Positions 33,377 to 43,963 of a stretch of DNA of 64,000 nt are shown in pieces. The notes beneath the pieces are model-generated. The model was not told where the DNA came from. It saw only the letters and a program-made list of their open reading frames with translations, and ran no database searches. How positions within the stretch are numbered: position 1 is the stretch's first letter; every line of letters starts with the position of its first letter. The stretch is from Amanita rubescens. Taxonomy: Eukaryota > Basidiomycota > Agaricomycetes > Agaricales > Amanitaceae. Location: NCBI GenBank assembly GCA_015039365.1, contig WION01000226.1:22785-86784 (forward strand). The letters are read 5' to 3'. A program made the position numbers and the translations under genes.

Positions 33377-33407
33377 GGAATGTCTGGGGGTATACCCCTG
33401 TCATTCC
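33377..33407. repeat. Second copy of the GGGGTATACCCC palindrome
   Basis: The left arm GGAATGTCTGGGGG and the right arm TATACCCCTGTCATTCC form a palindrome with one extra G compared with 28,551. Confidence 0.8.
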
Positions 33408-33599
33408 ATAGTAACAAATGATAAGATGACAAATATTAGTCAGTCTCCTCAAACTTAAGACTATATTCTAGCCTTATTGTTTTACCTACTATGTAAGTTT
33501 ATCTGACCCCACATCTGGTTTGTCTTATCAACCACCTGCCACCCAGTGCTTGTACAAAGTCACACTACTCATGCCTGTCATTATCAAACACTAGTACTT

Positions 33600-33965
33600 G
33601 CTTGATCACAAGATTTTTCCAGAATTTTTGGCAACCTTTCAATTCTCTCCCTCATATCTAAAAGAAGTATTTGCAAATATCTTGAGTTTGGCTCTGTTTT
33701 GGAACTTAGTTCTTACAACACATTAATCACATCATTATTTTTCAAGATTTTTTGGCACTTTCAAATTTTCAACATGAAGTGTTTAAAACAGTATTTTGCA
33801 AATATCTTGAGTTTGGCCTTGTTTTGGAACATAATTCTTGCACCACCTTGATCACATGATTTTTCCGGATTTTTTAAGATTTTTTGGCACCCTTTCAAAT
33901 TTTCAACACAAAGCGTTTAAAACAGTATTTTGCAAATATCTTGAGTTTGGTATTGTTTAGCATGT
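33600..33965 (+). repeat. Three-copy tandem repeat (about 125 bp)
   Basis: Each unit contains GATCACATGATTTTT, then TTTTTTGGCA, a CAATTTTCAAC-like stretch and GCAAATATCTTGAGTTTGG. Units start near 33,603, 33,722 and 33,848. Confidence 0.75.
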
Positions 33966-34109
33966 TCATTTCCACACAGGTCTGATCACACCACACAGGT
34001 CTGATCACATGATTTTTCTGCATTTTTGACAATTTTTTCGATTTTTTTCCCACAGTTACATTATGGTAGTATTACAAATGAGACTACAAAGACTACATAA
34101 AAAGAGTCC

Positions 34110-34172
34110 TATTTGAGTCTGTCAGACAGCCTCTGATGAGTCCTATTTGAGTCCATCAGACAGCCTCCAATT
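34110..34172 (+). repeat. Two-copy direct repeat at the edge of the repeat block
   Basis: GAGTCCTATTTGAGTC followed by CATCAGACAGCCTC (or a one-base variant) occurs twice. A run of eight G near 34,260 followed by ACCATAAAG may be the last repeat end, about 70 bases before the first gene. Confidence 0.7.
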
Positions 34173-34347
34173 AAGTCTGATACCAGTCCAACTGAAAATC
34201 CAGTTTTCAAAATTTTGTAATCTTAATGTAATAAATTCCAATCGGACTCCAATCAGAAAGGGGGGGGACCATAAAGACCTTGGGGAACTGCATTTTTCCA
34301 AGATTTTCTACACTAGGAAAAAGAAAAAAGGTGAAAAAGATAACTAA

Positions 34348-35761
34348 CTAGCCTATAGTCTTGGGTTGCATTTGTCTTCTCATTTGTTCAAGCCGTCTGT
34401 GTGGTGAATCATTGTTCCAAAAACCTTCAAGCTTGGCTGACAACATTGGTAGCCCTTCCTGTTCAATCACAAAAGATGCTGATACAGAAGCATATAGGGT
34501 TGCTATAGTACGCATAAGTATGTATAATTAACATTTAGTACTATTGGTAACAATTACCTTCAACAATGTTTCCAGTCAAGTGAAGACCTGCAGCAAGGCC
34601 ACCCAAAAAGCTGTTTCCAGCCCCTAGAATGACCATAGTCACTATACATCTGCAAACATTACATTGTCATACAAACCTGTAACATCAACAATCTTGTCTT
34701 GGTCCTCAGGGGTCCAGAATGCATTGATCCATTGCCCATCTGCCTTCTGATTCTTGATATATGCACCCATTGCACCACTCCTGATTATTATCCAGCCAGA
34801 ACCTCCACCTATGTTATATGCAAGAAACTTATCAGCTGCAGTCTCGATAGTTTGCCTCTGTGGTGGAATTGGAAGGGACAATAGAGATAAAGCTTCTTCA
34901 GCATTAGGGCTAGGAAGAACAATCAATTCAAATGTTTTCATTTGCCAGTTACCTCTACATGGGCCTACCTGAACAGGGAGATGTCTGGAAGGACATGGGT
35001 TAGAGCTGGAAGTTCACTGGGAATACACCTATCCTATTCAAAAGAGTTGATATCACTTCCCTTCGGTAAATGCAGAAATACATACAGGTATCGGCTCATA
35101 AATAGTAACTGGGTTCCAGTTCCCTATTTCATGAACTTGTGTCATGATGACTGCTGCACGGAGAGGTGAACAAACAAAATGTAACATCCTCGGCCGTGAT
35201 AACCTTGTCTCGTAAAGATCACCAGGTGTTATACGCACCCTCGGCGTTAGGTATTGGAATCTGGACGACATTAGGGTGATAGGCAACTGCAGGCCAACTG
35301 CACTGACTCTCTGTGCTCACCCCGATATGAATTTAGTGCACGGGTGGTCAAGCCGTCATCCCGATCTCTGAAAACCCACATCTGCTCCCCGTAATTCATG
35401 AGCGCAGCATAGACGTCCTCCGGGAAATCGCGTCCTCTGTCGATTATCATACCCAACTGGTCTGCTGGTAGCCTATACAGTACAAAGGATATGGTCAATT
35501 CCATCGCATTTGAGTTTAAAGGTCCTGATCCACCATATACGAGCACCAATTGTTGCATATGTCCCCCCACCGCCAATCTGTAAAACATCCACGATCCATC
35601 AGGCAGAGTCCCCGAAGAAGTTAATACTACCAGCTACTTCCCTGCGGAGCAACACTCTTTTCAGTGGCATTTCCACCCTCGTCCATGAATAAGAACTCGT
35701 CGATGATGAACATTCCTAGGGTGACGAAAAGCGGCGGACTTCCAGTGCCAGAGTGAGTCAT
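34348..35761 (-). CDS. PfkB-family carbohydrate kinase, Mak32-like
   Basis: The reading starts at the ATG at 35,761 (VTLGMFIIDEF) and continues over about five introns. Motifs in order are IGGGGTYATIGARIW, QLGMIIDRGRDFP, TRALNSYRGEHREFQYLTPR, IYEPIP, SPNAEEALSLLSLPIPP, the glycine-rich IIIRSGAMGAYI, and the PfkB catalytic signature region GAGNSFLGGLAAGL (signature DVTGAGN-S, which supplies the catalytic base and anion hole). The last exon carries LYASVSASFVIEQEGLP. Yeast MAK32 is the closest named relative I recall; its substrate is unknown. The first intron has CAG|GGAAGT where GT is expected. Exons 3' of about 35,050 are CpG-poor, unlike the 5' part. Confidence 0.85.
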
Positions 35762-35868
35762 CGCGATGTGATTAAGGAGCAATATGCGTGTGACAGTCTC
35801 AACAGCTGTATGAGATACTAGTAGGAGATGACAAGATATATAGCAAGCATGGTCTGTCCATCGTCTGC

Positions 35869-36479
35869 TCAATGCCTCTTCCTTCTACTCCTCACCTCCC
35901 AGGTTGTCCCCGTCCGGGCCCGTCGTGCCGGCATCCCTTTTGACTTTCGCCATTCTTCGCGACGGGAATTTCGCGGTCCGTGTGTCGACACTTTAGGTAG
36001 ATGTGGAGTATTAATGGGTATCAAATCTGCTAAGATCCGATTAGCAATGCGAGGAAGCTGCGTTGCATCAACACCCGACCTGTCTGCATTTCCTCTTCAC
36101 CGGGATTTCCGGCTGGAAGAAAAACGTCAACAATATTGCCAAGAATCGGATAATACGAAGGCCGGGCGATGGAATCCGCAAGAATAAATCAGTGAAGATC
36201 TGAGTAACCAATCCTCAGATAACAACACAAGAGCTCCGGCGTGATATCGCTAGAGTCCAGTAGAGCGAAGATAGGAGAGCAGAACAAACCTGCTACAGCG
36301 TCATCCTTCCCGGGTTCCTCAACTGGTATGTTATCTTCCCCTTTCTCCGACGAGATGACGCGTGCAAGTCTGTCATTTAGTTTCTGCAGACGAGCCGCTT
36401 CAGCAGCCGCGTATACGCCTGTCTCTCGCTTTTTTGCCCTGTAGGCTCGCTTGACTTTGGACCTAGTAGACTTTGCCAT
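35869..36479 (-). CDS. DUF2423 (UPF0642/Llp-like) small basic protein
   Basis: The protein starts MAKSTRSKVKRAYRAKKRET, the hallmark N terminus of this family, and continues YAAAEAARLQKLNDRLARV. A further exon downstream gives VSTHGPRNSRREEWRKSKGM and a basic tail ending at the stop 35,869-35,871. Yeast YBL028C is a nucleolar member linked to pre-ribosomes, so a role in ribosome biogenesis is likely (inference). The exon joint between about 36,003 and 36,290 is only partly resolved. The ATG is 85 bases from that of DPH1 on the other strand, so they probably share a promoter. Confidence 0.8.
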
Positions 36480-36564
36480 GATAGTTGTGGTCGAGTCAAA
36501 AACGTTCCTAAATTATGTAATTGTAGATGTACCAAAGATATGTACACATCAATCCCAATTACTT
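36480..36564. promoter_or_regulatory. Shared divergent promoter region (DUF2423 and DPH1)
   Basis: Only 85 bases separate the two start codons. No TATA box is evident. Confidence 0.5.
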
Positions 36565-38259
36565 ATGGCCGAGTTCCAAACCTCTGCATCGAGGCCCCGC
36601 AAACGGTTCGTGGGCAGCACTTCATTAAATACGCTTCAATCCGGGACTCGTGCGACACTCGGAAACCAGATACCTGACGATATTTTGCACGACGAGAACC
36701 TCAATGCATCCATCAGGCAATTGCCATCAAATTACTCCTTCGAAGTACACAAGACCATCCATCATATTCGAAAGAACGGTGCAACCACGGTAGGAATACA
36801 GATGCCAGAGGGTCTTCAAATGTTTGCTTGCACTATTGCAGATATAATTGAACAGTAGGCAAACATTGCGCTATTTGTCATTCTGCTGACGGATTCAGTG
36901 CAGATTTACGAATGCCCTGACAATTATTCTTGGAGATGTTACATACGGTGCATGCTGCGTAGACGATTATACTGCCCTTTCCCTGGGTTGTGATATGTTG
37001 GTTCACTATGGCCACAGTTGTCTCGGTATGCTAAATGGTACCTACCTTGTTTTCGCTCTGATCCACAACTGCTATCTTGCAGTCCCGATAGACCAGACAC
37101 GCATCAAGACCCTCTACGTATTTGTGGAGATTTCTATAGACTCTGTTCATCTGGAACAGACCGTTAGATCCAATCTACCAAGCGATCGAGAGGCTTTCCG
37201 CGAACTGCTTCTCCGCAGTGATGACGATGCACACCTTCCCGTTGGAAGTCAGCTCGATCATCTAAATATTGAAGATCCGGGGCAACGTGGCCCTTCACGT
37301 ACATTAGAACGCACCAGATTGGCCTTGGTTTCTACAATACAGTTTGCGGCTGCCTTACAGCATTTGAAAGAAGGTCTTTCAGCCAATATCACCGTTTCAA
37401 ACGATAAACCTGTTGGTTTATTGCCCCAGAACGTTCAAGGGACGCCGTCTGAACACCACCAGTTTTGGGCAGGGAATTACCAGGTAACAGTACCACGATC
37501 AAAGCCACTGTCTCCGGGAGAAGTCCTGGGATGTACAGCACCTCGACTAAGCAACGTGGACGCGATCTTGTATGCACTCCCATTGTTAGATATGAGAAAA
37601 ACTGATTATTGCAAGATATATTGGGGACGGTCGTTTTCATCTAGAGTCGATCATGATAGCAAACCCGACAGTTCCTGCCTTTCGTTATGATCCATATGCA
37701 AAAAAGCTCACTCTGGAACGATATAATCATCTGGAAATGCAGACAATGAGGAACGAAGCAGTAGAAAGCGCGAAAAAGGATATTCTGGCCTGCTCTCAAC
37801 CTCCGGACAAAGATTCCCGACCAGCTTGGGGTGTCATTCTTGGTACGCTGGGACGTCAAGGAAATTTAAAGCAGCTTCAGGTACAAGATCTCTAACGATT
37901 TGACTACGACTGACGCTGTCCAGGCCATCACCAAATATTTCCAATCGACACGATCATCCGTTCCGTACATCCAGATACTACTGTCTGAAATATCACCTGC
38001 CAAACTATCACTATTCAACTCGTATGTATCGGTATTTGTCCAGACGTCGTGCCCACGGCTGTCTATTGATTGGGGATATGCATTCGACCGACCCCTATTG
38101 AGCCCGTACGAAACGGCAGTAGCCGTCGGAGTTGCTAACGGGTGGATGGACGAACGTAAGAAGGAAATTGGAGAATATCCGATGGACTTTTACGCAGGAG
38201 GGAGTCCTTGGGCGACAGCCAGATTAACTGGCAGCATTCCAGGGGACGTATCGTTATAG
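36565..38259 (+). CDS. DPH1: 2-(3-amino-3-carboxypropyl)histidine synthase subunit 1
   Basis: This subunit of the Dph1-Dph2 enzyme transfers the aminocarboxypropyl group of S-adenosylmethionine to a histidine of elongation factor 2, the first step of diphthamide synthesis, in the cytosol. Visible motifs are [86 protein letters not shown] and [11 protein letters not shown]. The three conserved cysteines that hold the 4Fe-4S cluster lie in GACC, HSC and TSC. Short GT-AG introns split the ORF near 36,856-36,905, 37,025-37,080, 37,568-37,617 and 37,881-37,922. The reading frame is intact with these introns removed. Confidence 0.95.
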
Positions 38260-38349
38260 GACTCATGTATATATAATGACATTCTTGCACGTGGAAAACG
38301 CGTGGGACGCGACGGTGACGGAACCGGCATTGCTTCGATCGAAACTTAC

Positions 38350-38862
38350 ATGGCAAGCGATGGTACTGAAAACGATGCACAAAATGCAAAGCCTATAAGG
38401 CTCAACATAGCAACACGCTTCTATCTGGTGCCTTGCGCAGCATTTACGGTTGGGTCGGTGATTGGACTCGTGCGCGGGGGGCGAACGGCATCACTACGGT
38501 TTCTTGCGGAGAACGTGCACCGGGCTCCAACGACCGTGCAAGGATGGTATTTTTACAACAAGACTAAAAACTACAAAGTAATGCTTGGGGGGTTGAAGGG
38601 AGCAGCGTTGGAAGGAGGGCGACTTGGAGTTGTTGGGTTAGGATGGGTTGGGATGGAGTGGGTCGTGGAGCGAATGGGATGGGGAGAGATGAAAGAGATC
38701 GGTGCAGCAATTGGGACGGGGGGATTGTACAGTTTGGTTTACAGGGTTGGTTTAAAAACGACACGGCAAATGATCGTACTTGGGGCGGTGACTGGTGCGG
38801 CGTTGAAAGGACTCGAGTTGGCGCGCGGAGGGCTAGACGGACTGGGTCCCCCTATAGATTAA
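38350..38862 (+). CDS. Tim17/Tim22/Tim23-like small membrane protein
   Basis: This is a 170-codon single-exon frame from the first ATG at 38,350 (MASDGTENDAQNAKPIRLN). It has several glycine- and alanine-rich hydrophobic segments (FYLVPCAAFTVGSVIGLVRG, AAIGTGGLYSLVYRVGLKTT, MIVLGAVTGAALKGLELARG) and a conserved-looking ENVHRAPTTVQGWYFYNKTK. The GxxxG-rich helices are like those of the Tim17 family, which forms channels or assembly factors in the mitochondrial inner membrane. The assignment rests on general pattern only. It starts 90 bases after DPH1 on the same strand. Confidence 0.55.
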   Translation: MASDGTENDAQNAKPIRLNIATRFYLVPCAAFTVGSVIGLVRGGRTASLRFLAENVHRAPTTVQGWYFYNKTKNYKVMLGGLKGAALEGGRLGVVGLGWVGMEWVVERMGWGEMKEIGAAIGTGGLYSLVYRVGLKTTRQMIVLGAVTGAALKGLELARGGLDGLGPPID

Positions 38863-38907
38863 AAAGAATGTATAGTTGCTCCACATTTCATCTTCTCCTC
38901 TTCCGCC

Positions 38908-41417
38908 ATGCTCAGATTCTGGCCTTCGACGCCTTCAGAACAGCTCACCCCAAAGGCCCGCACAGACCGCAACCCGTTCGACGCCGTGCCCTCGCCCACC
39001 GCATCAGGCCAAGCGGATCTCACGCCCTTGCTATCTACACAACTTTCTCTTCATGCTCCAGAGTTTAAGATGCAACAACCACCCCCCGGTCGTAAAGAGC
39101 CATCCAGTTCATCCATGTCTTCTATCTCTTCATCATCTACCTCTCCACCTCACACTAGCACTTCCAAGGGTCAGATCCACGTAAAGCTCATTCAGGCTCG
39201 CAGTCTCAATGTCCGCTCAATTCACGCTCGACCCTATGTTGTCGTCCAATTTGAGCAAAACGAGTTTGTCAGTCGAGACCCTACCGACGAAACCGATAAG
39301 GAGGTCAAGGGCGTCGCCACCACTCTCTCTCGCATCAACTCAAGCAACTCCATCGCCACCCTAGCACCCAAGCTCACTGACAAACAGAGGGCTAAATCTG
39401 CCAACTCCTCGCCTTCGTCATCCATATCGTCCAAATCATCAGGGATCGCCAACGGTTTTTTTGGTCGACTTTCACCTCACAATCCAGTTTGGAAACACCA
39501 GGTGTCCTTGTATGCTCTCCGTGGTCCTTGTCTTTACAATCGGCTGACCAACGTCGTTAATCTAGCGATGTCACCTCTGAAGATTCTCTCATCACCTTCA
39601 CCGTCTATGATCGATCAGTTTCCGACCTTGGTTTTCTGGGTACTCTTCAAATCAAACCTGCGTTAGCACATGATCACACCGTTGACCAGTGGTACAAGTA
39701 AGCCGTTTTTCTCTTGTTAGATTCCATCTTCCCGATCACCTTGATCACTTGACATTATCTGTTGGACCATCATAACTCAAGTTGCTTGATTTTACAGACT
39801 TTTATCGCTAGAAAATGAGCCTGTTACCGGAGAGATGCGTGTTCAGATAACTTTTGAGCAATATAAGGCACGGTTATCATCATTATTGTTACCCAGAATG
39901 AAGCTTATCAGGGATCGCTCAGGTTAAACGAGCATTAACTCCACGAGATTTTGAGTTTCTGAAACTCATTGGTCGTGGCACGTTTGGCAAAGTATTCCAG
40001 GTTCGCAAAAAGGACACGAAGCGGATATTTGCCATGAAAGTCCTCTCAAAAAAGGAGATCGTTGCAAAGAAAGAGATAGCTCACACCATCGGAGAGCGCA
40101 AAATTTTGCAGTGCTCCCTGGAATCTCCTTTTTTAGTGGGCTTGAAATTCAGCTTCCAAACAGATACCGATTTATACCTTGTAACCGACTTCAAAAGTGG
40201 GGGCGAATTGTTCTGGCATTTGCAGCGTGAAACTCGCTTTAGTGAAGAGAGGGCGCGGTTCTATATTGCAGAACTTATACTTGCTCTGGAGCATTTACAC
40301 AAATACAACATCGTCTATAGGTAAGTATGTCGTCTAAGCAAGTTTGCCTTTAAATTTAAACACCTTGTTCAGGGATTTAAAACCGGAAAATATCCTGCTG
40401 GATGCAACAGGTCACGTTGCATTATGCGATTTTGGACTCTCTAAAGCGGATTTGCGCCCTGACGAACTCACCACAACATTCTGTGGCACAACCGAATACC
40501 TCGCGCCTGAAATTCTATTAGATGAGCAGGGATACTCCAAAATCGTTGATTTCTGGTCCCTCGGTGTGCTTCTCTTTGAAATGTGTTGCGGTTGGAGCCC
40601 GTTTTATGCGGAGGACACGCAACAAATGTATAAAAACATTTGTTTTGGCAAAATCCGCTTCCCTAAAGGCGTAATCTGTGAAGATGGGAAACAATTTGTC
40701 AAAGGGGTGCGAGCGAATATTCCCTTCTACCACGCTCCTTGATTAAGATTATTATTTCCAGCTCTTGAATCGCAATCCCAAGCACCGTCTTGGTGCGCAG
40801 CGTGATGCGGAGGAACTCAAAGTTCACCCATTTTTCAAAACAATCGATTGGAAGGCCCTTTACCTGAAACAAGTAACACCGCCGTTCAAGCCTGTCGTCG
40901 AATCAGACGAGTCAACGAATAATTTTGATCCCGAATTCACATCAGCCGACATAGAATCGGATATTGCCAATATGGATCTGGACGAAGAAGATCCTTCAGA
41001 GGATTGGGTATCGCAATCGATCGCCGCCCCAGTGGATTTGTTCACACCCCTAACGGGCCTCTGGGTAGCGAACGGCGGTTTTCCAAAGCTAGCGGTAATG
41101 GGAACACCTCAAATGGGAACTCCAACGGACGAGGAATACAGATCAAGCGCAAGAAACGGAAGGATGCCGCGGGTAGTCCACTAACGAATAGCGTTCAAGA
41201 AAAATTCAAAGGCTTTACTTTCTCAGGAGGTGACAGCATTGTACCGCCATCCGCCTTACAAGCGAGGAAGAAGGCCGACGAGGAGAACGCGGTGGACGAT
41301 GAAGAGGCACCAGAGGTGACAACAGAAGACGAGTTCGAAGATACTGGTCGATCCGCAGGCAGATACGCCAATATGCGTCGTAAAGGTCTCGGTTTCAGCA
41401 CTCTGGACGATTGTTAA
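38908..41417 (+). CDS. SCH9: AGC-family protein kinase, Sch9 type
   Basis: The N-terminal region is serine-rich and followed by a C2 domain (GQIHVKLIQARSLNVRSIHA, DSLITFTVYDRSVSDLGFLG, QITFEQYK). The kinase domain then gives LIGRGTFGKVFQVRKKDT (ATP loop), AMKVLSKKE (lysine), YRDLKPENILL (catalytic loop), CDFGLSKADL, TTTFCGTTEYLAPEILL (activation-loop threonine) and LLNRNPKHRLGAQRDAEELK, and ends with the AGC tail (FKPVVESDESTNNFDPEFTS). C2 plus kinase is the layout of Sch9, a TORC1 effector that controls growth and stress responses in yeast. Introns lie near 39,509-39,565, 39,696-39,797, 39,869-39,924 (GC-AG), 40,321-40,371 and 40,709-40,761. Near 41,006 the C-terminal part shifts by one frame; GFVHTPNGPLG and SVQEKFKGFTFSGG appear family-like in the second frame. 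Confidence 0.93.
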
Positions 41418-41680
41418 AGTGTAAAGTTGGGCTTTTAAGGGTAATTGGTTTCTTTTGTCTTCTGGGATTGATATCAGGCTTGGGCTTTTTTTTTCTCGTT
41501 CTGTCACACCATATCTTACACCAGACATGCCCATTCATATAATCACGCTCACGGACGTTCTTTTTGCGACGATCTATTACACGTTGTGGTCGGAACAGCT
41601 GGTTTAATGAGATTCCTCTGGGATCTATCGCGATGAAAAACTATATTAAGTAATTATACAACAAGGTGGCTCGAAAACAA
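41418..41680. other. Intergenic region between convergent SCH9 and AIM32-like genes
   Basis: No coding features. It should hold both 3' untranslated regions. Confidence 0.5.
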
Positions 41681-42957
41681 CTATCCCAGCGCAATGCAGG
41701 AGAAACCCCAGCTCGATAACGTCGCTACCAGGTCGTACAGTGTTTTGCGTCCGGGGCGGGAAAGATTCAAACCGCCGCGAAGGAGCGACGGCAAAACAAC
41801 GCCGCCAATTATCGTGTTAGTCACTATTGCTTCTACTTCATGCGGTGACACGCGTCCATACCAAATGCAAGAACCCTGAGGGGTGTATATCTTTACGAGC
41901 AACTCAACTTCCAAGAGTCAAGAAATGCACATCAAACTCACAATACAATTCCCACCAAATTTATGACCTCCAATGTGAGATGTGAAAAGAATCAGAGCAC
42001 GCTCTGATGTCGAACTTTCATTAAGCTTTTCATTAAATCGTCGGTCCAGATCATCTCCAGAAGAACCTAAGTCTTCTAATGCACTTTCATAGCAGATGGC
42101 CGGATCGATATCGTGTCAACATGCCATCCGTGCAGTCCTAAATAGTGTATGAAGCTGGAAGTGGTTAAGTTGAACATCAAGCATCGGAAGCTGATAAGTA
42201 CCGTGCTCTAATTTCGGGGCAGTTATGCCACACCGTTTGTCTCTGCTCTTATGCGAGCCTATTAGTATACTTTTTAGTAAAGTACAGAGACGCTCGTACA
42301 CACTTACATAGCAGTATAACACAAGAATATGGAAGCACCCATGATTTTAGAGCCGAGTCATACTGTGGCGCTTGTGTTTGATCAGTGGCCGGACCTAAAA
42401 ACAGATCCCGAAATTCCCCAGCGCCATCGGGAGTTGGGCGGACATCCATAACGAGTTTATAGTCAGGGAACACGAGGATGGTCTCACTATTCTCATCATT
42501 GGATATGGAATGGTGGCTTGCATTGAGGATAGAAATCGTACTGGAGTCCGAGAGCGCGAAAATTCCACTTGTTGAAACAGTGCGATTGTCGGGTCTAGGA
42601 GAAGACGAAGGTGACTTCGACTTTGTGGAGGTACTAGTCGCCAGGGCGCAGCGAAGATGTGCTGCAAATGAGCCGAGTGATTTTGGCCCAGATGGTGCGT
42701 AGTGAGCTTGATTGTTCCCAAACTGAGGATTGTGTCCAGATCAACCGGCTGGGATATTCTTCGTGACCTGTGAATGTCATATTATTTAATCAAGGGCGGA
42801 TAGTGGGAAGGATTCCAACCTTGCACGGGTTAGCAAGACCTACAGTCGACGGAGTAACAGGAATACCGAACGCATCAAGCTGGTGATAAAGGGTGTCCTT
42901 CTCTGGCTGCTGGCTGCTGAACATGCCCTTGAGTGAGCTCAGAGTCCGGTTGAACAT
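41681..42957 (-). CDS. Sucrase/ferredoxin-like (Apd1/AIM32 family) protein
   Basis: The C-terminal half is clear: ILVFPDYKLVMDV, SWVLPYSCVILLC, SHKSRDKRCGITAPKLEH, LFTSHIGGHKFGGNCI, IYTPQGSCIWYGRVSPHEVE, then LLRGGLNLSRPGRKTLYD. This is the thioredoxin-like 2Fe-2S family that includes yeast Apd1 and AIM32, in which the HIGGHK motif helps to bind the cluster. AIM32 is mitochondrial and maintains protein thiols. The start is set at the ATG at 42,957 (FNRTLSSLKGMFSSQQPEKD). The first 110 or so codons do not stay in one frame: breaks near 42,743 and 42,708 would each be solved by one more base in a T or A run. The N-terminal cysteine motif is not clearly readable. Confidence 0.75.
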
Positions 42958-43372
42958 GGAAACAAGATGATACTTGGGTCGGGTCTAGTACTAGACCTAG
43001 TCATGTAATAAATAAATTCACGCAGGTCCGAGAGGGTCCGATATGGCCCGGTAACCTAATTTGAAGCCTGATCTAAACTAAATAAGATAAAGGAAGTCGT
43101 AAGATGTCTGACAAGCTCTGATATCGTTACAAAGAATCAACGTTGCCGGAATCATTAAATAATATGGTTATCGGATCAGTTTTTCGACGTGCTTACTCGT
43201 CGTCGCTAAATCGGGACCTGAGGTGACTGAAGGGAATGTTTAGTAATCTAAATTGTGCGGTCAGATTGACAAAAAACTTGGGTTTAAACCACTGGTGGCA
43301 TTAAGCACTGAGACTCTCAGATACAAGTTTTTTTTTCGACATCTGTATCTTCAACCCCCTCCTATCAGCTAG
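42958..43372. other. Intergenic region, nothing recognised
   Basis: No coding potential or repeat is seen, apart from a small palindrome GGGTCTAGTACTAGACCT near 42,981. Confidence 0.5.
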
Positions 43373-43902
43373 CTAGACAGATTTGGGTGCCTGGACCTCC
43401 TCTAACGCCTGCCTGTCTGCTTCCATGTCCTCCTCCAACCTTTCACGCTCCTCCAACAACACGTCCAGCCCAGGTAATATCTGTCCGTCTTGCCCCCTCT
43501 CGACCCCATACAGAGCCTCCATTACCTTCTCATCACGACTCCCCGTCCGCCCACTCCAAGACACCCCATTGTTGGAAGAATTTCTCCCCCTTTCCATATC
43601 TGGCTCCATCACTTTTGGCTCCATTCTCTGACGCTGCAACTCATTTTCCAAGCGCTTCAATGTCATGAAATCAGTTTGCTGCTGTATCACTGCATCATCG
43701 GTGCATGTCTCAAAGGCCCAACGAATGCGTCGTCAATCCTTTGCGATAGGTTCTCCAATGTATGAAGGTGTCTGCTTGGTGGTAGAGGGATATGAGTGCC
43801 CAACTTGGCCGGAGTCATAGTACTGTTCGGCCTGTTCGGCCGCACGGCGGATACATGTCTAAAAAACGATCTGGCGGTGGCTGGTATGAGTCGTGGAAGC
43901 AT
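43373..43902 (-). CDS. Small, probably mitochondrial coiled-coil protein
   Basis: The ATG at 43,902 opens a basic, arginine-rich N terminus (LPRLIPATARSFFRH) typical of a mitochondrial targeting sequence. A charged helical region follows (TDFMTLKRLENELQRQRMEP) and the end is coiled-coil-like (LEERERLEEDMEADRQALEE). The frame shifts near 43,717, where one extra base in a G run (C on the plus strand) would join RIDDAFVG to AFETCTDDAVIQQQ. I do not recognise the family. It lies 61 bases after the stop of the acyl-CoA dehydrogenase gene on the same strand. Confidence 0.55.
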
Positions 43903-43963
43903 GGTCAACGGTCTGCATTGGTAAACTTTATTGTAGTGTGGACACATATGTACAAATAGGGCA

